64,000 nucleotides of DNA from the NCBI GenBank assembly GCA_964554185.1, contig CAZKNJ010000006.1:1-64000 (forward strand). Direction: 5' to 3'. The notes below the pieces were generated by a model. That model saw nothing but the letters and a program-made list of their open reading frames with translations, was not told the DNA's origin and ran no database searches. This DNA is from CAZKNJ01 sp964554185. GTDB lineage: Bacteria; 4484-113. The position numbers and the translations under genes were made by a program. Position 1 is the first letter of the stretch. Every line of letters begins with the position of its first letter. This document shows, one piece after another, positions 32,905-42,587 of this stretch.

Positions 32905-33643
32905 GCGCAAACTCATTGGGGCTGCAATAATGGTGCTGGCCATCGCGATGTTCGTCGTGGTGGGCTACTTCGCAGTGAAGTATGCGCTGCCGGAACGGAC
33001 CTTTACACTGAAGGGCGTCCGGCGCATCACGGTTGTTGGCAACTACCTCGTGCCATCCAGTGAACTCCTGTCGCTGGCGGGTCTCGATAGCCCCAGTGCT
33101 AGCGAGAAGCTCAGGCCCGCAGTCGTTGAGAAGGAACTTGCCGCCCACCGGCTCATCCGCTCGGCGAAGCTCGCGCGCCGCGGGAACACGGTTGTTCTGT
33201 GGGTCGCCGAGGTGCGCCCGTACTTCCGGACCATTATGGGCGGGAAAAAGTACTGGCTTTGCCGTGACGGCGAGTTGATTCCAATGGACGCGGAGGCCGA
33301 TTTCGGCCACCCCTACGACGCACTCAGGCAGTGCGTATCGCTGAGGCTTGCCGGGATGCAGCTACTGGAAGACCCGGCAATGGTCTCGCTAATCCTGTAC
33401 ACCGCGATGCGGCTGGAGGATATGCTGCCGCACTCCTTCGCCGAGATGCGGGTGGACCTGCGGGGAAACATCCAGCTAGTCACCCGCAGCGGGCTGGTAG
33501 CCAAGATTGGGGATACTGAGGCTTTAAACGAGAAGCTTGCGGACTTGCCCCACGTTGTGCGCATGGCTCGCAATACCCCGAACGCAGTACTTGCGGAGTA
33601 CCTGGATGAGAACCATTGGGTGCTGAAGATCGTGCGCCGCTAA
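32897..33643 (+). CDS. ftsQ: Cell division protein FtsQ-like (POTRA domain)
   Basis: Bitopic division protein, 248 residues: short cytoplasmic N terminus, one membrane segment (about 7-29), a POTRA-like domain (about 36-105, with LKGVRRITVVGNYLVPSSELLSLAGL) and a C-terminal beta domain (KYWLCRDGELIPMD). Its position after ddl is classic for ftsQ. It is the last gene of the cluster; ftsA and ftsZ do not follow. Its TAA overlaps the TAG of convergent pheT. Confidence 0.82.
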   Translation: MTKRKLIGAAIMVLAIAMFVVVGYFAVKYALPERTFTLKGVRRITVVGNYLVPSSELLSLAGLDSPSASEKLRPAVVEKELAAHRLIRSAKLARRGNTVVLWVAEVRPYFRTIMGGKKYWLCRDGELIPMDAEADFGHPYDALRQCVSLRLAGMQLLEDPAMVSLILYTAMRLEDMLPHSFAEMRVDLRGNIQLVTRSGLVAKIGDTEALNEKLADLPHVVRMARNTPNAVLAEYLDENHWVLKIVRR

Positions 33644-36054
33644 ACGCCGTAGACCTTGCGCAGCTCGTCGCTGAAATGCTCCTCACTAAAGAGCTTCATT
33701 TCCGCAATACGCGAGAAATCCCTGACCACTATGCCCTTCTTGCGGTACAGCGCTTCTAGCACGGCGAAAAGCCGCTCATCCACTTCAGTGTTGGTCAGCG
33801 TTCGCTCCGCCGACTGGAAAACCAGGCGGTAGGCGATGCTGCGGTGGTCCGGCGGTATCTGCTTCCCGCGGTAAACGTCAAAGGCGTAAGCGTCGGCCAG
33901 CAGCTCTCCAGCGGCGTCTCTGATCAAATGCAGCACCTCGTCCGCTTGCACCAGAAGCGGCACCAGCACTGCAAGATCGCGTGCAATCGGGGGGTAAGGG
34001 CTGTATCCGTGCAGCTCCATCGCCCGGCTGCTCAGCGGCTGCAACGCGTCCAGCGAGAGCTGCGCGAAAGCCACCGTGGCCTCTCCAGTTTCCGCCAAGT
34101 CGGGTCGCACTTCGCCGATGACTCCCACGGGCGCGCCGCCCACTCTGATGGTGAACGATCTATCTTCAGCCAGCGCTACGTCCCGCATCGCCTCGTATTC
34201 CGGTGTCTCAACCCCGAGCGCCTGCAATACCGCTTCCACTACGCCCTTCAGCACAAAGTAGGGGCTTCCCTCTGCGAAGTCCGGCTCGCTGTGCGCAGGC
34301 CGTACGAATCCGTCGGCGAACACCAGTCCTACCGCGCGCTGCTCGTAGTAGCTCTTGCCCTCGCCTTTGAGTTCATGATAGGTGCCGCCCGGCTGCGGCT
34401 TCGCCGAATACACGTGCCCAGGCTCAAACATAAACGGCGGTGCGCCGCCGTGGCGGAAGTTGTGCTCAACCACCGCCGCCATTCCCGGCAGCAACGAGCC
34501 CGCGAGAAAAGCCTGGTCGTGCGTGTCGGGATTCTCCAGCGCAACGAGCGAGTGTCCTTCGCCGAAGGACTGCTCCGCCCGCCGCACCGACAGGAACGGC
34601 TGGCACATTATTTCCTGCCCACCCAGCGCGATCAGCGCGTCCTCAACCTGCTGCTCAAATTCCAGGTCCGCTTCCAGCCCACCGCTGCGCAGCGGCACCA
34701 CCACCGGCTTCGCCTCTACCGAGTCGAAGTGGTTGAGCCGCAGCACTTCTTCCGCCAGGTCTTCCCAGATCTCCAGGTCGTGGCGCCAGCTCGGCGGATG
34801 CGTTTCCCACGCGCCGTTGCTCTCCGATACCTTCATCCCGATGGCGCGCAGTGAATTCACGATGTTATCGCGGTCAAACGCAGTGCCCAGCAGCGCGTTG
34901 ATGCGCTCGGGCACGAATGCGATGGGCTTGTGGGTGTCCTTGTAGACATTCGCGTCCGCGAAGCTCCCTTCCACATAATCCGCTGCGCCGATTTCCCGCG
35001 CGAGATGGATGAACCGCCTGGTCGCCCGGCCCGGCAGCATCGGGTCAATCCCGCGGCCGAACCGCAGCGACGATTCCGACTGCAGCCCCAGGCGTTTGGA
35101 GGTGACCCGGATGTTGCGCGGGGTGAAGAAGGCGGACTCCAGCAGCACGCTCTTCGTCCGTTCCCCAATCTCCGATTCCACCCCGCCCATCACTCCCGCG
35201 ATCGCCACTGCTTTCTCCGCATCCGCGATGACGAGGTGCTCGGTGGTCAGATCGTATTCAACATGATTTATCGCGGTGAACTTCTCGCCTGCCGCCGCTC
35301 TCCGTGCGGAGATCGCGCCCATGAGCATCCGCCGGTCGAAGGTGTGCATCGGCTGCCCCAGCTCCAACAGTAGGTAGTTGGAAAGGTCAACGATGTTGCT
35401 GATAACGCTCACGCCGCACAGCGACAGGCGGTAAGCCATCCAGTCGGGGCACGGCGCGATTTTTACGCCGGTGAAGTAGCTGCCCACGTAGCGCGGGCAC
35501 AGGTCCGGCGCCGGCAGCTCGATAACCGGACGCTCGCCGCCTTTCTTGCCTTCGTCCACTTCCGCCAGCGCTGGCATCCGCAGCTCGCATCCCTCCAGGT
35601 ATGACGCCTCGCGGCCGATGCCGAGGTGCGATAGTAAGTCGCCGCGGTTGGACACCGGCGAGAAATCCAGCACCATGTCTGCTTCCAGCTGCTCGCGTTT
35701 CATCATGGCCGGTAGCACCAGCGGGAAGCGCACCGGCGCCAGCTCCAGTTCCTCCAGCGTGGGAATGGTCTTCTGGCTGCGGTCACATCCTACCGTGAAG
35801 CCCGCCGGTATCTCCGGCGCCCGGCAGGACATTTCGCGCTCCTTGCCCTCAAGCTCTACGTCGTACAGCGGCAGCCCCGCTTTGTCGGTGCCTACTTTGC
35901 GCAGCACTCGGCCGAACTGCAGTCCCGCCACGGCGGGCGCCAGCGGAATCAGCACCTCCGCCTCCACCCCGCGCTCGGTGAGCATGCGCCCGAGTTCCGC
36001 CGGGGCGGGAAGCCCGGTTACCAGTTCCGCCAGCCACGAGTAGAGAATGCGCAT
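33640..36054 (-). CDS. pheT: Phenylalanyl-tRNA synthetase beta subunit
   Basis: Beta subunit of the alpha2-beta2 enzyme charging tRNA-Phe. The 804-residue protein starts at once with the synthetase fold (MRILYSWLAELV) and the tRNA-binding-like OB segment (about 39-150), then the B3/B4 editing domain (SNIVDLSNYLLLELGQPMHTFD), the B5 domain, the catalytic-like core, and the C-terminal ferredoxin-like anticodon domain (SPYPPIARDLAVLV ... YRLVFQSAERTLTNTEVDERL). ATG 36054 has GGAAGGGA upstream. pheS is not adjacent: the upstream gene is the TIR-TPR gene, so pheS must be elsewhere. Confidence 0.96.
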   Translation of the reverse strand: MRILYSWLAELVTGLPAPAELGRMLTERGVEAEVLIPLAPAVAGLQFGRVLRKVGTDKAGLPLYDVELEGKEREMSCRAPEIPAGFTVGCDRSQKTIPTLEELELAPVRFPLVLPAMMKREQLEADMVLDFSPVSNRGDLLSHLGIGREASYLEGCELRMPALAEVDEGKKGGERPVIELPAPDLCPRYVGSYFTGVKIAPCPDWMAYRLSLCGVSVISNIVDLSNYLLLELGQPMHTFDRRMLMGAISARRAAAGEKFTAINHVEYDLTTEHLVIADAEKAVAIAGVMGGVESEIGERTKSVLLESAFFTPRNIRVTSKRLGLQSESSLRFGRGIDPMLPGRATRRFIHLAREIGAADYVEGSFADANVYKDTHKPIAFVPERINALLGTAFDRDNIVNSLRAIGMKVSESNGAWETHPPSWRHDLEIWEDLAEEVLRLNHFDSVEAKPVVVPLRSGGLEADLEFEQQVEDALIALGGQEIMCQPFLSVRRAEQSFGEGHSLVALENPDTHDQAFLAGSLLPGMAAVVEHNFRHGGAPPFMFEPGHVYSAKPQPGGTYHELKGEGKSYYEQRAVGLVFADGFVRPAHSEPDFAEGSPYFVLKGVVEAVLQALGVETPEYEAMRDVALAEDRSFTIRVGGAPVGVIGEVRPDLAETGEATVAFAQLSLDALQPLSSRAMELHGYSPYPPIARDLAVLVPLLVQADEVLHLIRDAAGELLADAYAFDVYRGKQIPPDHRSIAYRLVFQSAERTLTNTEVDERLFAVLEALYRKKGIVVRDFSRIAEMKLFSEEHFSDELRKVYGV

Positions 36055-36074
36055 GAGTCCCTTCCGAAACAGGG

Positions 36075-36083
36075 ATTATAGCA
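36075..36083 (-). promoter_or_regulatory. Extended -10 promoter of pheT
   Basis: TGCTATAAT on the minus strand, predicted start near 36068, giving a leader of about 14 nt that contains the GGAAGGGA ribosome site. It allows pheT to be expressed apart from the TIR-TPR gene upstream. Confidence 0.6.
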
Positions 36084-36125
36084 AGAAGCGCTCATCGGCC
36101 CCGATGCGCCTGCCGACTGAGCTCG

Positions 36126-39100
36126 CTACGTGGCCGTTTGCTTCTTATACCAATCCGGCCAGCCGCCCGGAGGAGCGGCCTTGAGCTGCTCAGCCTTCTC
36201 CATCTGTTTCTTGGCTTCGGCATCCTGCTTGAGTTCGTGCAGCGACAGCCCCCAGTATAAGTACGCCCGCCCGTAGCTCGGGTCGATGTTCACCGTCGCC
36301 TCATACTTGCGGCAAGCCTCTTCGTGCTTGCCCTCGGCCGCCAGCACCGTCCCCCAATTGTAGATCGCGCTGGTGTAATCCGGCTTGATCTCCACCGCCT
36401 TCTTGTACGCCAGCGCGGCCTCCTCAAACCGGCGCAAGGCCGATAGCGTGTGCCCCAGGTTGTGATGGTACCGCGGCTCCTCGGGGTCAAGCTCAATCCC
36501 CTTACGGTACTTTGCCTCGGCGTCCTCCAGCTTCTTCAGCATGTAGAGCGCGTTGCCCCAGTAGTAGTAGGCATCATCGTCGTCGGTCTCCAGCTCTTCA
36601 GCCTTCTGGAACTTCTCCAACGACTCCCCATACTTGCGCAGCCGCACCAACGCCACGCCCCACTTGGCATGAGCGGCCGGCATCTCCTTATCCAGCTCGG
36701 CCGCTTTGGAGAACAGCGCCACCGCCTCCTCGTTCATCCCAAGCTCCATCAGCGCTGTGCCCCAACTCAAGTACGCCGCGGTTTCCTCCGGCGCAAGCTT
36801 GACGGCGTCCTGGAACTTGGCACAGGCTTCCTTGTACTTGTGCAGTTCGCACAGGACCGCGCCCCAATGCACCAGTATCTCCGCATCATTGGGGTCAACT
36901 TCCGTCGCCTTAGCGTACTTCTCTGCGGCTTCCTCGTACTTTCCGAGGTCGCTGAGCGCATTGCCCCAGTTGAAGTACGCCGAAACATCATCCGGTTTCA
37001 GCTCGGCCGCAGAGGCGTACTTCTGGCAGGCCTCATCATAGCGTTCAAGGTCGCTCAGAGCGTTGCCCCAGTTGATGTACGCCGCCGCATTCTGCGGGTC
37101 AAGCTCAACCGTTCGGGAATACAGCTTGCCGGCTTCTTCATCATTGCCGGCGGCATGGTACGCATAGCCGAGACTGTGCAGTATCCTCGCGTCGTTCGGC
37201 CTCAGCTCAAGCGCCATGGAATAACGGCGAATAGCCTCGTCGTGCTTCTCCTGCATCGCTAGCGCGTTGCCCCAGAAGTAGTGGGCTAGCGCATCCCGAT
37301 CATCGTGCTTCACCGCTTCGGAGAACTCGGCGGCGGCCTCCTCATACTCGCCCAGTTCCATCAAAGCACTTCCCCACTCCCGGTGGGCCAGTGACGGCGG
37401 CCCCAGCTCAGCGGCCTTCTCAAACTTCTTAGCCGCTTCCGGTTTCTTGCCATCCTGTAGAAGCGCATATCCCCAGCGCAACTGCAGCTCCGGACTCTGC
37501 GGATTGTCCTTGGCGGCTTTCTCCATATGTTTGACGGCCTCGCTCGCTTTGCCTGAACGCGCGAGTGCCGTGGCCAGCCCGCTGAGAACATGAACATCTT
37601 CCGGCGCATGCTTCAGCGCCTGTTCAAACCTCTCGCAGGCTTCCTCATAGCGCCCCAGCCCCAACAGCGCGCCGGCCGCAGCGCCGCTGAGGTCGGCCCG
37701 GTCGGGTGCGGCTTTGGACCCTTCTTCCAGCTTCTCCAGCGCCTCGGCATTACGCCCAAGTGACAGCAGGGCATTGCCCCAGGCGGCCAGCGTATCCGGG
37801 TCGCCCGGTGCGGCCTTCGCCGCCTCCGCGAACTTATCGTTGGCAGCCTCCGCCTGACCTGCCTGTAGTAGGCAGGCTCCCCATTCAGCCAGCACGTCGG
37901 CGCGCTTAGCATCCCGCTTGTTCGCTTCATCCAGTAGCGCACAAGCGCGGCTAAAGTCCCCGAGCCCCGCCAGCGCCCTCGCGTAGTCAAGCTTGGCGTT
38001 CACGTCTTCAGGTTTCAGCCAGCACGCGGTCTCCAGCTTCTCCGCGGCTTCTTCAAAACGGTTCTCATCGAGAAGCAGTCGGCCCCAGCTCAGATAGGCG
38101 CCCGCCTGCTCCTTGTGCGGCCTGCTGGCGATCTCAAAGACCTCAAGCGCCCTCTTGGTCTCCCCCAGAACGGCCAGGGCAGCGCCCCAGGCGTAGAAGA
38201 ACGCTCGCGGCTTATGCACATCGTCCCTTTCCGCAACCTTGGCCGCAAGCTCAGCCACGCGCTTGTGGTCACCCTTCTCTGCGGCAGCCAGAACTTCCGC
38301 CACGACTGAATCCGGCTCCTGAACCACCCGGTCGGCCTGCGACTCCTTGGCGGAGTGCTGGAGTCCAGCGATGTGCTTGTCCCGCTCAACTACCGCGTCT
38401 TCCAGTTCCTGTGCCCGACGGTTGGCCTCGGCAAGCTGCGCGGACAGCTTCTCCATTTGAGCGGAGGATGCGGCGCCGTCCTTCGCGGAGCGCCCGACCG
38501 CTTCCTGAAGCTCCTCCAGCTGCCTCTTACTCTGCGCCAGCTCCTCCGTGAGCCTGCTGATTTCCTTGTCCTTCTCCTCGGCGGTGCCGGCGACATCCTG
38601 ATGCGCCCTGGAGGTCGCTTCGACCTCTTTGCGCGCTTCCTGCAGCGCCTGCTCGAATTCCGCCTTCATCTTGGCGGCATCAGCGTCGCGCTTTTGCAGC
38701 TCCTCGTCCTTCGCCTTGGCAGATCTCTCAGCCGCGTCCAACTGCGCCTTGAGGTCAGCCAGCGCTTTGTCCCATTCGGACTTGGAACCCGCTACTTCAG
38801 CTTCGCGTTTGCGCAGCTCCTCGTTCTTCTGCGCGGTGGATTTCTCGGCAGCGTCCAGCCTGGACTTCAAGCCTGCCAGATCCTTCTCCAACTCCAATTT
38901 GGAACCAGATGCTTCAGCTTCGCGTTTGCGCAGTTCCTCTTCTTTCTCCTTGGCCGCTTTCTCGGCCTCATCCAATCTGGTTTTCAAGTCACTTAGCGCC
39001 CTTTCCAGCTCGGATTTGGAGCCCTCCACCTCATCTTTATGTTTGCGCAGCTCCTCCTCCTTTCTCTGAGCCTCCTGCTGGGCTTCGCCAAGTTTCGCTT

Positions 39101-41791
39101 GCGTTTCCGCCAGAGTCTTCTTCATTTCCTCCGCCGCTCGCGCGGCCCCTGCTTCGGTCTTGGTCAACGCTTCCTTGCTGCCGCTGAGCTGTTTTTCCAT
39201 TTCGGCGAGCTTAGACTGGGCGTCGGCCAGGACCTCTTCTCTTTCCTTCACTTCCGCATCGCTGGCAGCGTATTTAACCGCCAGTTCCTCTTCCTTGGCC
39301 TTGGCCGTTGCTGCCGCCTCCGCCATTTGCGCATCTTTTTGTTTGAGCTGTTGCTCAAGCTCATCAGCCCGGGTGGAACCTTCCGTTGCCTTGGCCTCGG
39401 CACCGGCCAGCTTCTTCTCCATCTCCGCCAGTCTGGCTGCAAGCTCCTTCTCCTGGGCTTCAGCAGCCGCGAGCAGCTCCTCGCTCGCCTTAATCTCCTT
39501 CTCGTGGCTGGCGGCCTCTTCTGCCAGCTTCGCCGCTGCTGTCTCCATCTCGGCAATCCTGGCCTGGGCCGCTTTCAGGGCGTCTTCCCGCTCCTGGACG
39601 GTCTTGTCGCCTTCCGCCAGCGCGCCATCCTTCTCTTTCAATAAGCTCTGCAGTTGCTCTGTCTCCTCCCGCACCTTCTTGAGCGCGGCTTCAGCCTCGT
39701 TGGATTTGAGCGCCAGCTGCGCTTTCTCTGCCGTGAGCCCGTCTGCCCGCTTCTCGGCTTCGGTTTGTCCTTTCTCGGCCTCAGCCACCCGCGCTTCCAC
39801 GCCCTTAAGAGCAGCCTGCAGTTCCGTCACCTTGCCCTCAAGCTCCTTCGCCCGGGCGGATTCACGCTTAAGTGCCTCCTGCGTCTCTTCTGCGCCGGCG
39901 GCAAGCGTTGTGATATGGGCGTCGCGCTCGGCGATGAGAGCTTCTACGCTCTTGATACGCGCTTCCTTCTCTTCCATCTGGGCCTGCAGTACCTTGCTTC
40001 GGTCAGCGTGCGTTGAGCCTTCCTGCGCCTTGAGTTCAGCTTCCTTGAGTTTGGTCTCCACTTCCCTCAGCCGGGCTTCAAGCTCCTCCGCCTTCTTCTT
40101 AGCGGCGCGAAGGCCGGTCTCGCGGGTTGCCCCCTCCTTTAGCAGACCTTCGGCGCGGATGTGCTCGATCTTTGTTTCCTCACTGCTCTTGCGCAGCGCT
40201 GCTTCTAGCTCTGCGAGCTTTGCCTCCAGCTCGCGCACCTGGGTGCTGCTTTTGGCGAGCTGCGCCTCCAACGTCTTGCTGGCCTCCTCGCCACCCTTGG
40301 CAGCCTGATCGCGCGCAGCTAGATGCTCGTTCAGCTGAGCGACCTGCTTGTCCTTCTGCGCAAGGTCCGCCTCCAGCGTCTTGANNNNNNNNNNNNNNNN
40401 NNNNNNNNNNNNNNNNNNNNNNNNNNNNNNNNNNNNNNNNNNNNNNNNNNNNNNNNNNNNNNNNNNNNNNNNNNNNNNNNNNNNTTCAGCTGAGCGACCT
40501 GCTTGTCCTTCTGCGCAAGGTCCGCCTCCAGCGTCTTGACGCGGGCTTCCAGCTCCTCGGCCTTCACCGAGTGCCCGGCGGCAGCATCCTCATGCTCCTT
40601 GGCCGCTGTCTCAATGGACTTCACCTGCTCCTCAAGCGCCTGCCGCTCCTTTTCCAGGCGCTCGCCATGCGCCTTGCTTTCGGTAAGCTCAGCATCAATG
40701 GTCTTGACGCGGGCAAGTTGCTCCGCGAGCTGCGCGTCCAGCACTTTGACGTGCGCTTCCCGCTCGTCCACTGTAGCCTGCAGACCGGTTAGGCGTGCAT
40801 CATGTTCTTCGGGGCTTGCGGTCTTCTTCAGGGCTTCCAGCGTGGACAATGCCTCTGAGAGTTTTCCCTCCAGTTCTTTGGCCTGGTTCTCGCGCTCGGC
40901 CGCGAGCGCCTCCAGCGTGGCGACCTTCTCCACCTGCGCCTTGTCCACCACGGGTTCCGCCGGCTTTGCCGACTCCAGTTGTTTCTGCAGCGTCTCCAGC
41001 TTCGTCGCAAGCTCACTGGCCTTCTTCGTTTCTTCCGCAAGCGCGGTTTCCTTGTTCCTCAGCTGTGCTTCCACCTCGGCGGCGCGCTGTTCCGCTGCCG
41101 CCGCCGCCTTGTCCGGCGCCACCGCCTTTGCGGGTGCTGCGGCTCCGCCGCTCCCCTGGGACTCCAGCTCCTTGATGCGGCGGCTCTGCATCAGCATCTT
41201 GCCCTCAAGCTCACGCACGCGCTGTTCCAGCTGCTCCTTGCGCGCGTCCTTCGGTAGTGGCTTCAGCTCTGCTTCCACCGGCAGCTCCGCCGTGGCAGTC
41301 GTAGCAGCTGCATCCGCACCCACCGAAGCTTGAATCTCCTCCCTCGTCTCCTCGTACTCCTTCACTAGCTCGGGCAGCTTGCCCACCACGCCGGCAGCCT
41401 TCGCCTCGGGAACTCCCACGGCCTTAAATAGCCGCTTCCAGCCTTCATCGGAGGTCAACTCAACGCGGTCAGATGAAATGAGCACGGCGGGTGTGGAGAA
41501 CGGCTCAAAGAACGCAGCAATCGGCTTCTCTTTGGGGAAAGCGCGGTGGAAACGGTTCAGCTCGCCGACGCAACCAAGCGAGCGTGACCACGGCCTGGAA
41601 CAGACGACAACGAAGTGCCTGCATTTCTGGACGGCGGCATCGGCCGCAGCCTCAGATTGGTCGCCTTCGTCGCGGTTTTCGTCAAACCAGACCTTCAGCC
41701 CGCCTTCAGCCAGCACCTTGCTGAGCAGTTTGGCCTCAGCCAGTGCCGACTGCGGGTGGAAGCTTATGAAGACGTCATAATCCGGTTCCAA
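36126..41791 (-). CDS. Giant TIR / coiled-coil / TPR-repeat protein
   Basis: After collapsing the assembly gap this is one frame of about 1836 residues. Residues 1-125 form a TIR domain: DYDVFISFHPQ strand, LKVWFDEN strand, HFVVVCS strand, and the CVGELNRF helix carrying the glutamate expected for NAD hydrolysis. Residues about 180-1110 are almost unbroken charged coiled coil (Glu/Lys/Ala/Leu). The C-terminal 710 residues contain about 20 TPR units of 34 residues, many with the WGNAL signature. TTG 41791 is chosen because a TAGAAT -10 box overlaps the earlier in-frame TTG at 41839, which would start upstream of the message. No partner gene is seen; lipB is divergent and pheT has its own promoter. 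The domain order suggests a sensor (TPR) that drives TIR assembly, as in bacterial TIR defence or cell-death proteins; this is inference. Annotation on the raw scaffold would split it into two pieces. Confidence 0.85.
40385..40484. other. Assembly gap (100 N) with 55-nt duplicated flanks
   Basis: The 55 nt before the gap (40330-40384) are identical to the 55 nt after it (40485-40539). Deleting 155 nt (gap plus one copy) restores an uninterrupted reading frame through the coiled coil. This is the mark of two contigs sharing a k-mer overlap that were joined with a default 100-N spacer. Confidence 0.93.
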
Positions 41792-41829
41792 GCGCCTACT
41801 TTCCCCCTTCGGCCGCTTCTGAGCTTCGT

Positions 41830-41835
41830 ATTCTA
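41830..41835 (-). promoter_or_regulatory. Possible -10 box of the TIR-TPR gene
   Basis: TAGAAT on the minus strand, predicted start near 41823. The first fitting start codon after it is TTG 41791, preceded by AAGGGGGAAAGTAGG. Confidence 0.4.
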
Positions 41836-41886
41836 CCAAATAAACGCGCGTTTAAGCTCGCGCTGCAATGCGCTTTGCACACGCGT

Positions 41887-41892
41887 TATAAT
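41887..41892 (+). promoter_or_regulatory. -10 box of lipB
   Basis: A perfect TATAAT ending 8 nt before the GTG at 41901; the predicted start is at or 1-3 nt before the start codon, so the message is probably leaderless. Confidence 0.6.
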
Positions 41893-41900
41893 CTACCCCC

Positions 41901-42587
41901 GTGAAAACGGAAGTCAGTGCCTACTGGCTCGGGAGAATTGGCTACCTGCAGTGCCACCGGCTGCAGCTAGCGCTGCACGAGAGGATTGCCCGGGGAAACC
42001 ACCCACCTTCGCTACTGCTGCTGGAACACGACCCCGTAATAACCCTCGGCCGTCACGCTAACACTGCGAACGTCTACCTCCCAAAAGCTGAACTGGAGCG
42101 CCGGGGCGTGGAGGTTCACGAAATAGAGCGCGGTGGCGATGTCACCTATCACGGGCCGGGCCAGTTGGTAGGATACCCGCTGCTGCACCTGAAAAGCATG
42201 GAGCTCACCGTGGCTGAGTACATGCGGCGGCTGGAAGACAGCCTGGTCTGGCTGCTCAAAGACATCAGCGTTACCGCGACCCGTGAAGCAGGCTTCACCG
42301 GCGTCTGGCACGAGACCGGCAAGATCGCCGCTATCGGCATCGCTGTACGGCGCTGGGTGACGTACCACGGTTTCGCGCTCAATGTGACCACCGATCTGAG
42401 CTATGCCACGCTCATCAACCCTTGCGGCCTTTCGCGCCCGGTGACCAGTATTGAGAAGGTCTCAGGCGTCAGCCCGACCACTGAAGCAGTGGCGCTGGCA
42501 TACCTGGGGCCGTTCACCCAGGCGTTTGAAGTTGACACCATTGAGCTTTCCTTCGGCGAGCCGGAGCTGGAAGACGACGGCGGCTAG
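41901..42587 (+). CDS. lipB: Octanoyl-ACP:protein N-octanoyltransferase
   Basis: Moves octanoate from acyl carrier protein to the lipoyl domains of 2-oxoacid dehydrogenases and glycine cleavage H protein. Motifs RGGDVTYHGPGQLVGYPLL (about residue 78), KIAAIGIAV with the catalytic lysine (about 139), and INPCGL with the catalytic cysteine (about 175). Length 228 residues. GTG 41901 fits the nearby TATAAT. No lipA follows; its end overlaps tlyA tail to tail by 4 nt. Confidence 0.95.
   Translation: MKTEVSAYWLGRIGYLQCHRLQLALHERIARGNHPPSLLLLEHDPVITLGRHANTANVYLPKAELERRGVEVHEIERGGDVTYHGPGQLVGYPLLHLKSMELTVAEYMRRLEDSLVWLLKDISVTATREAGFTGVWHETGKIAAIGIAVRRWVTYHGFALNVTTDLSYATLINPCGLSRPVTSIEKVSGVSPTTEAVALAYLGPFTQAFEVDTIELSFGEPELEDDGG

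Noticed and set aside
36170..38300. Regular 102-nt periodicity suggestive of a repeat array or CRISPR
   Set aside because: It is the coding trace of 34-residue TPR units; copies are diverged at DNA level and lack spacers, so it is not CRISPR.
39160..40308. 382-codon Ser/Ala-rich frame on the plus strand
   Set aside because: It is the complement of the Glu/Lys/Ala coiled coil of the TIR-TPR gene; the composition is a direct reflection of those codons.
40330..40539. A genuine 55-nt tandem repeat in the coiled coil
   Set aside because: The same 55-nt identity flanks the only other N gap in the window, so an assembly overlap explains both better.
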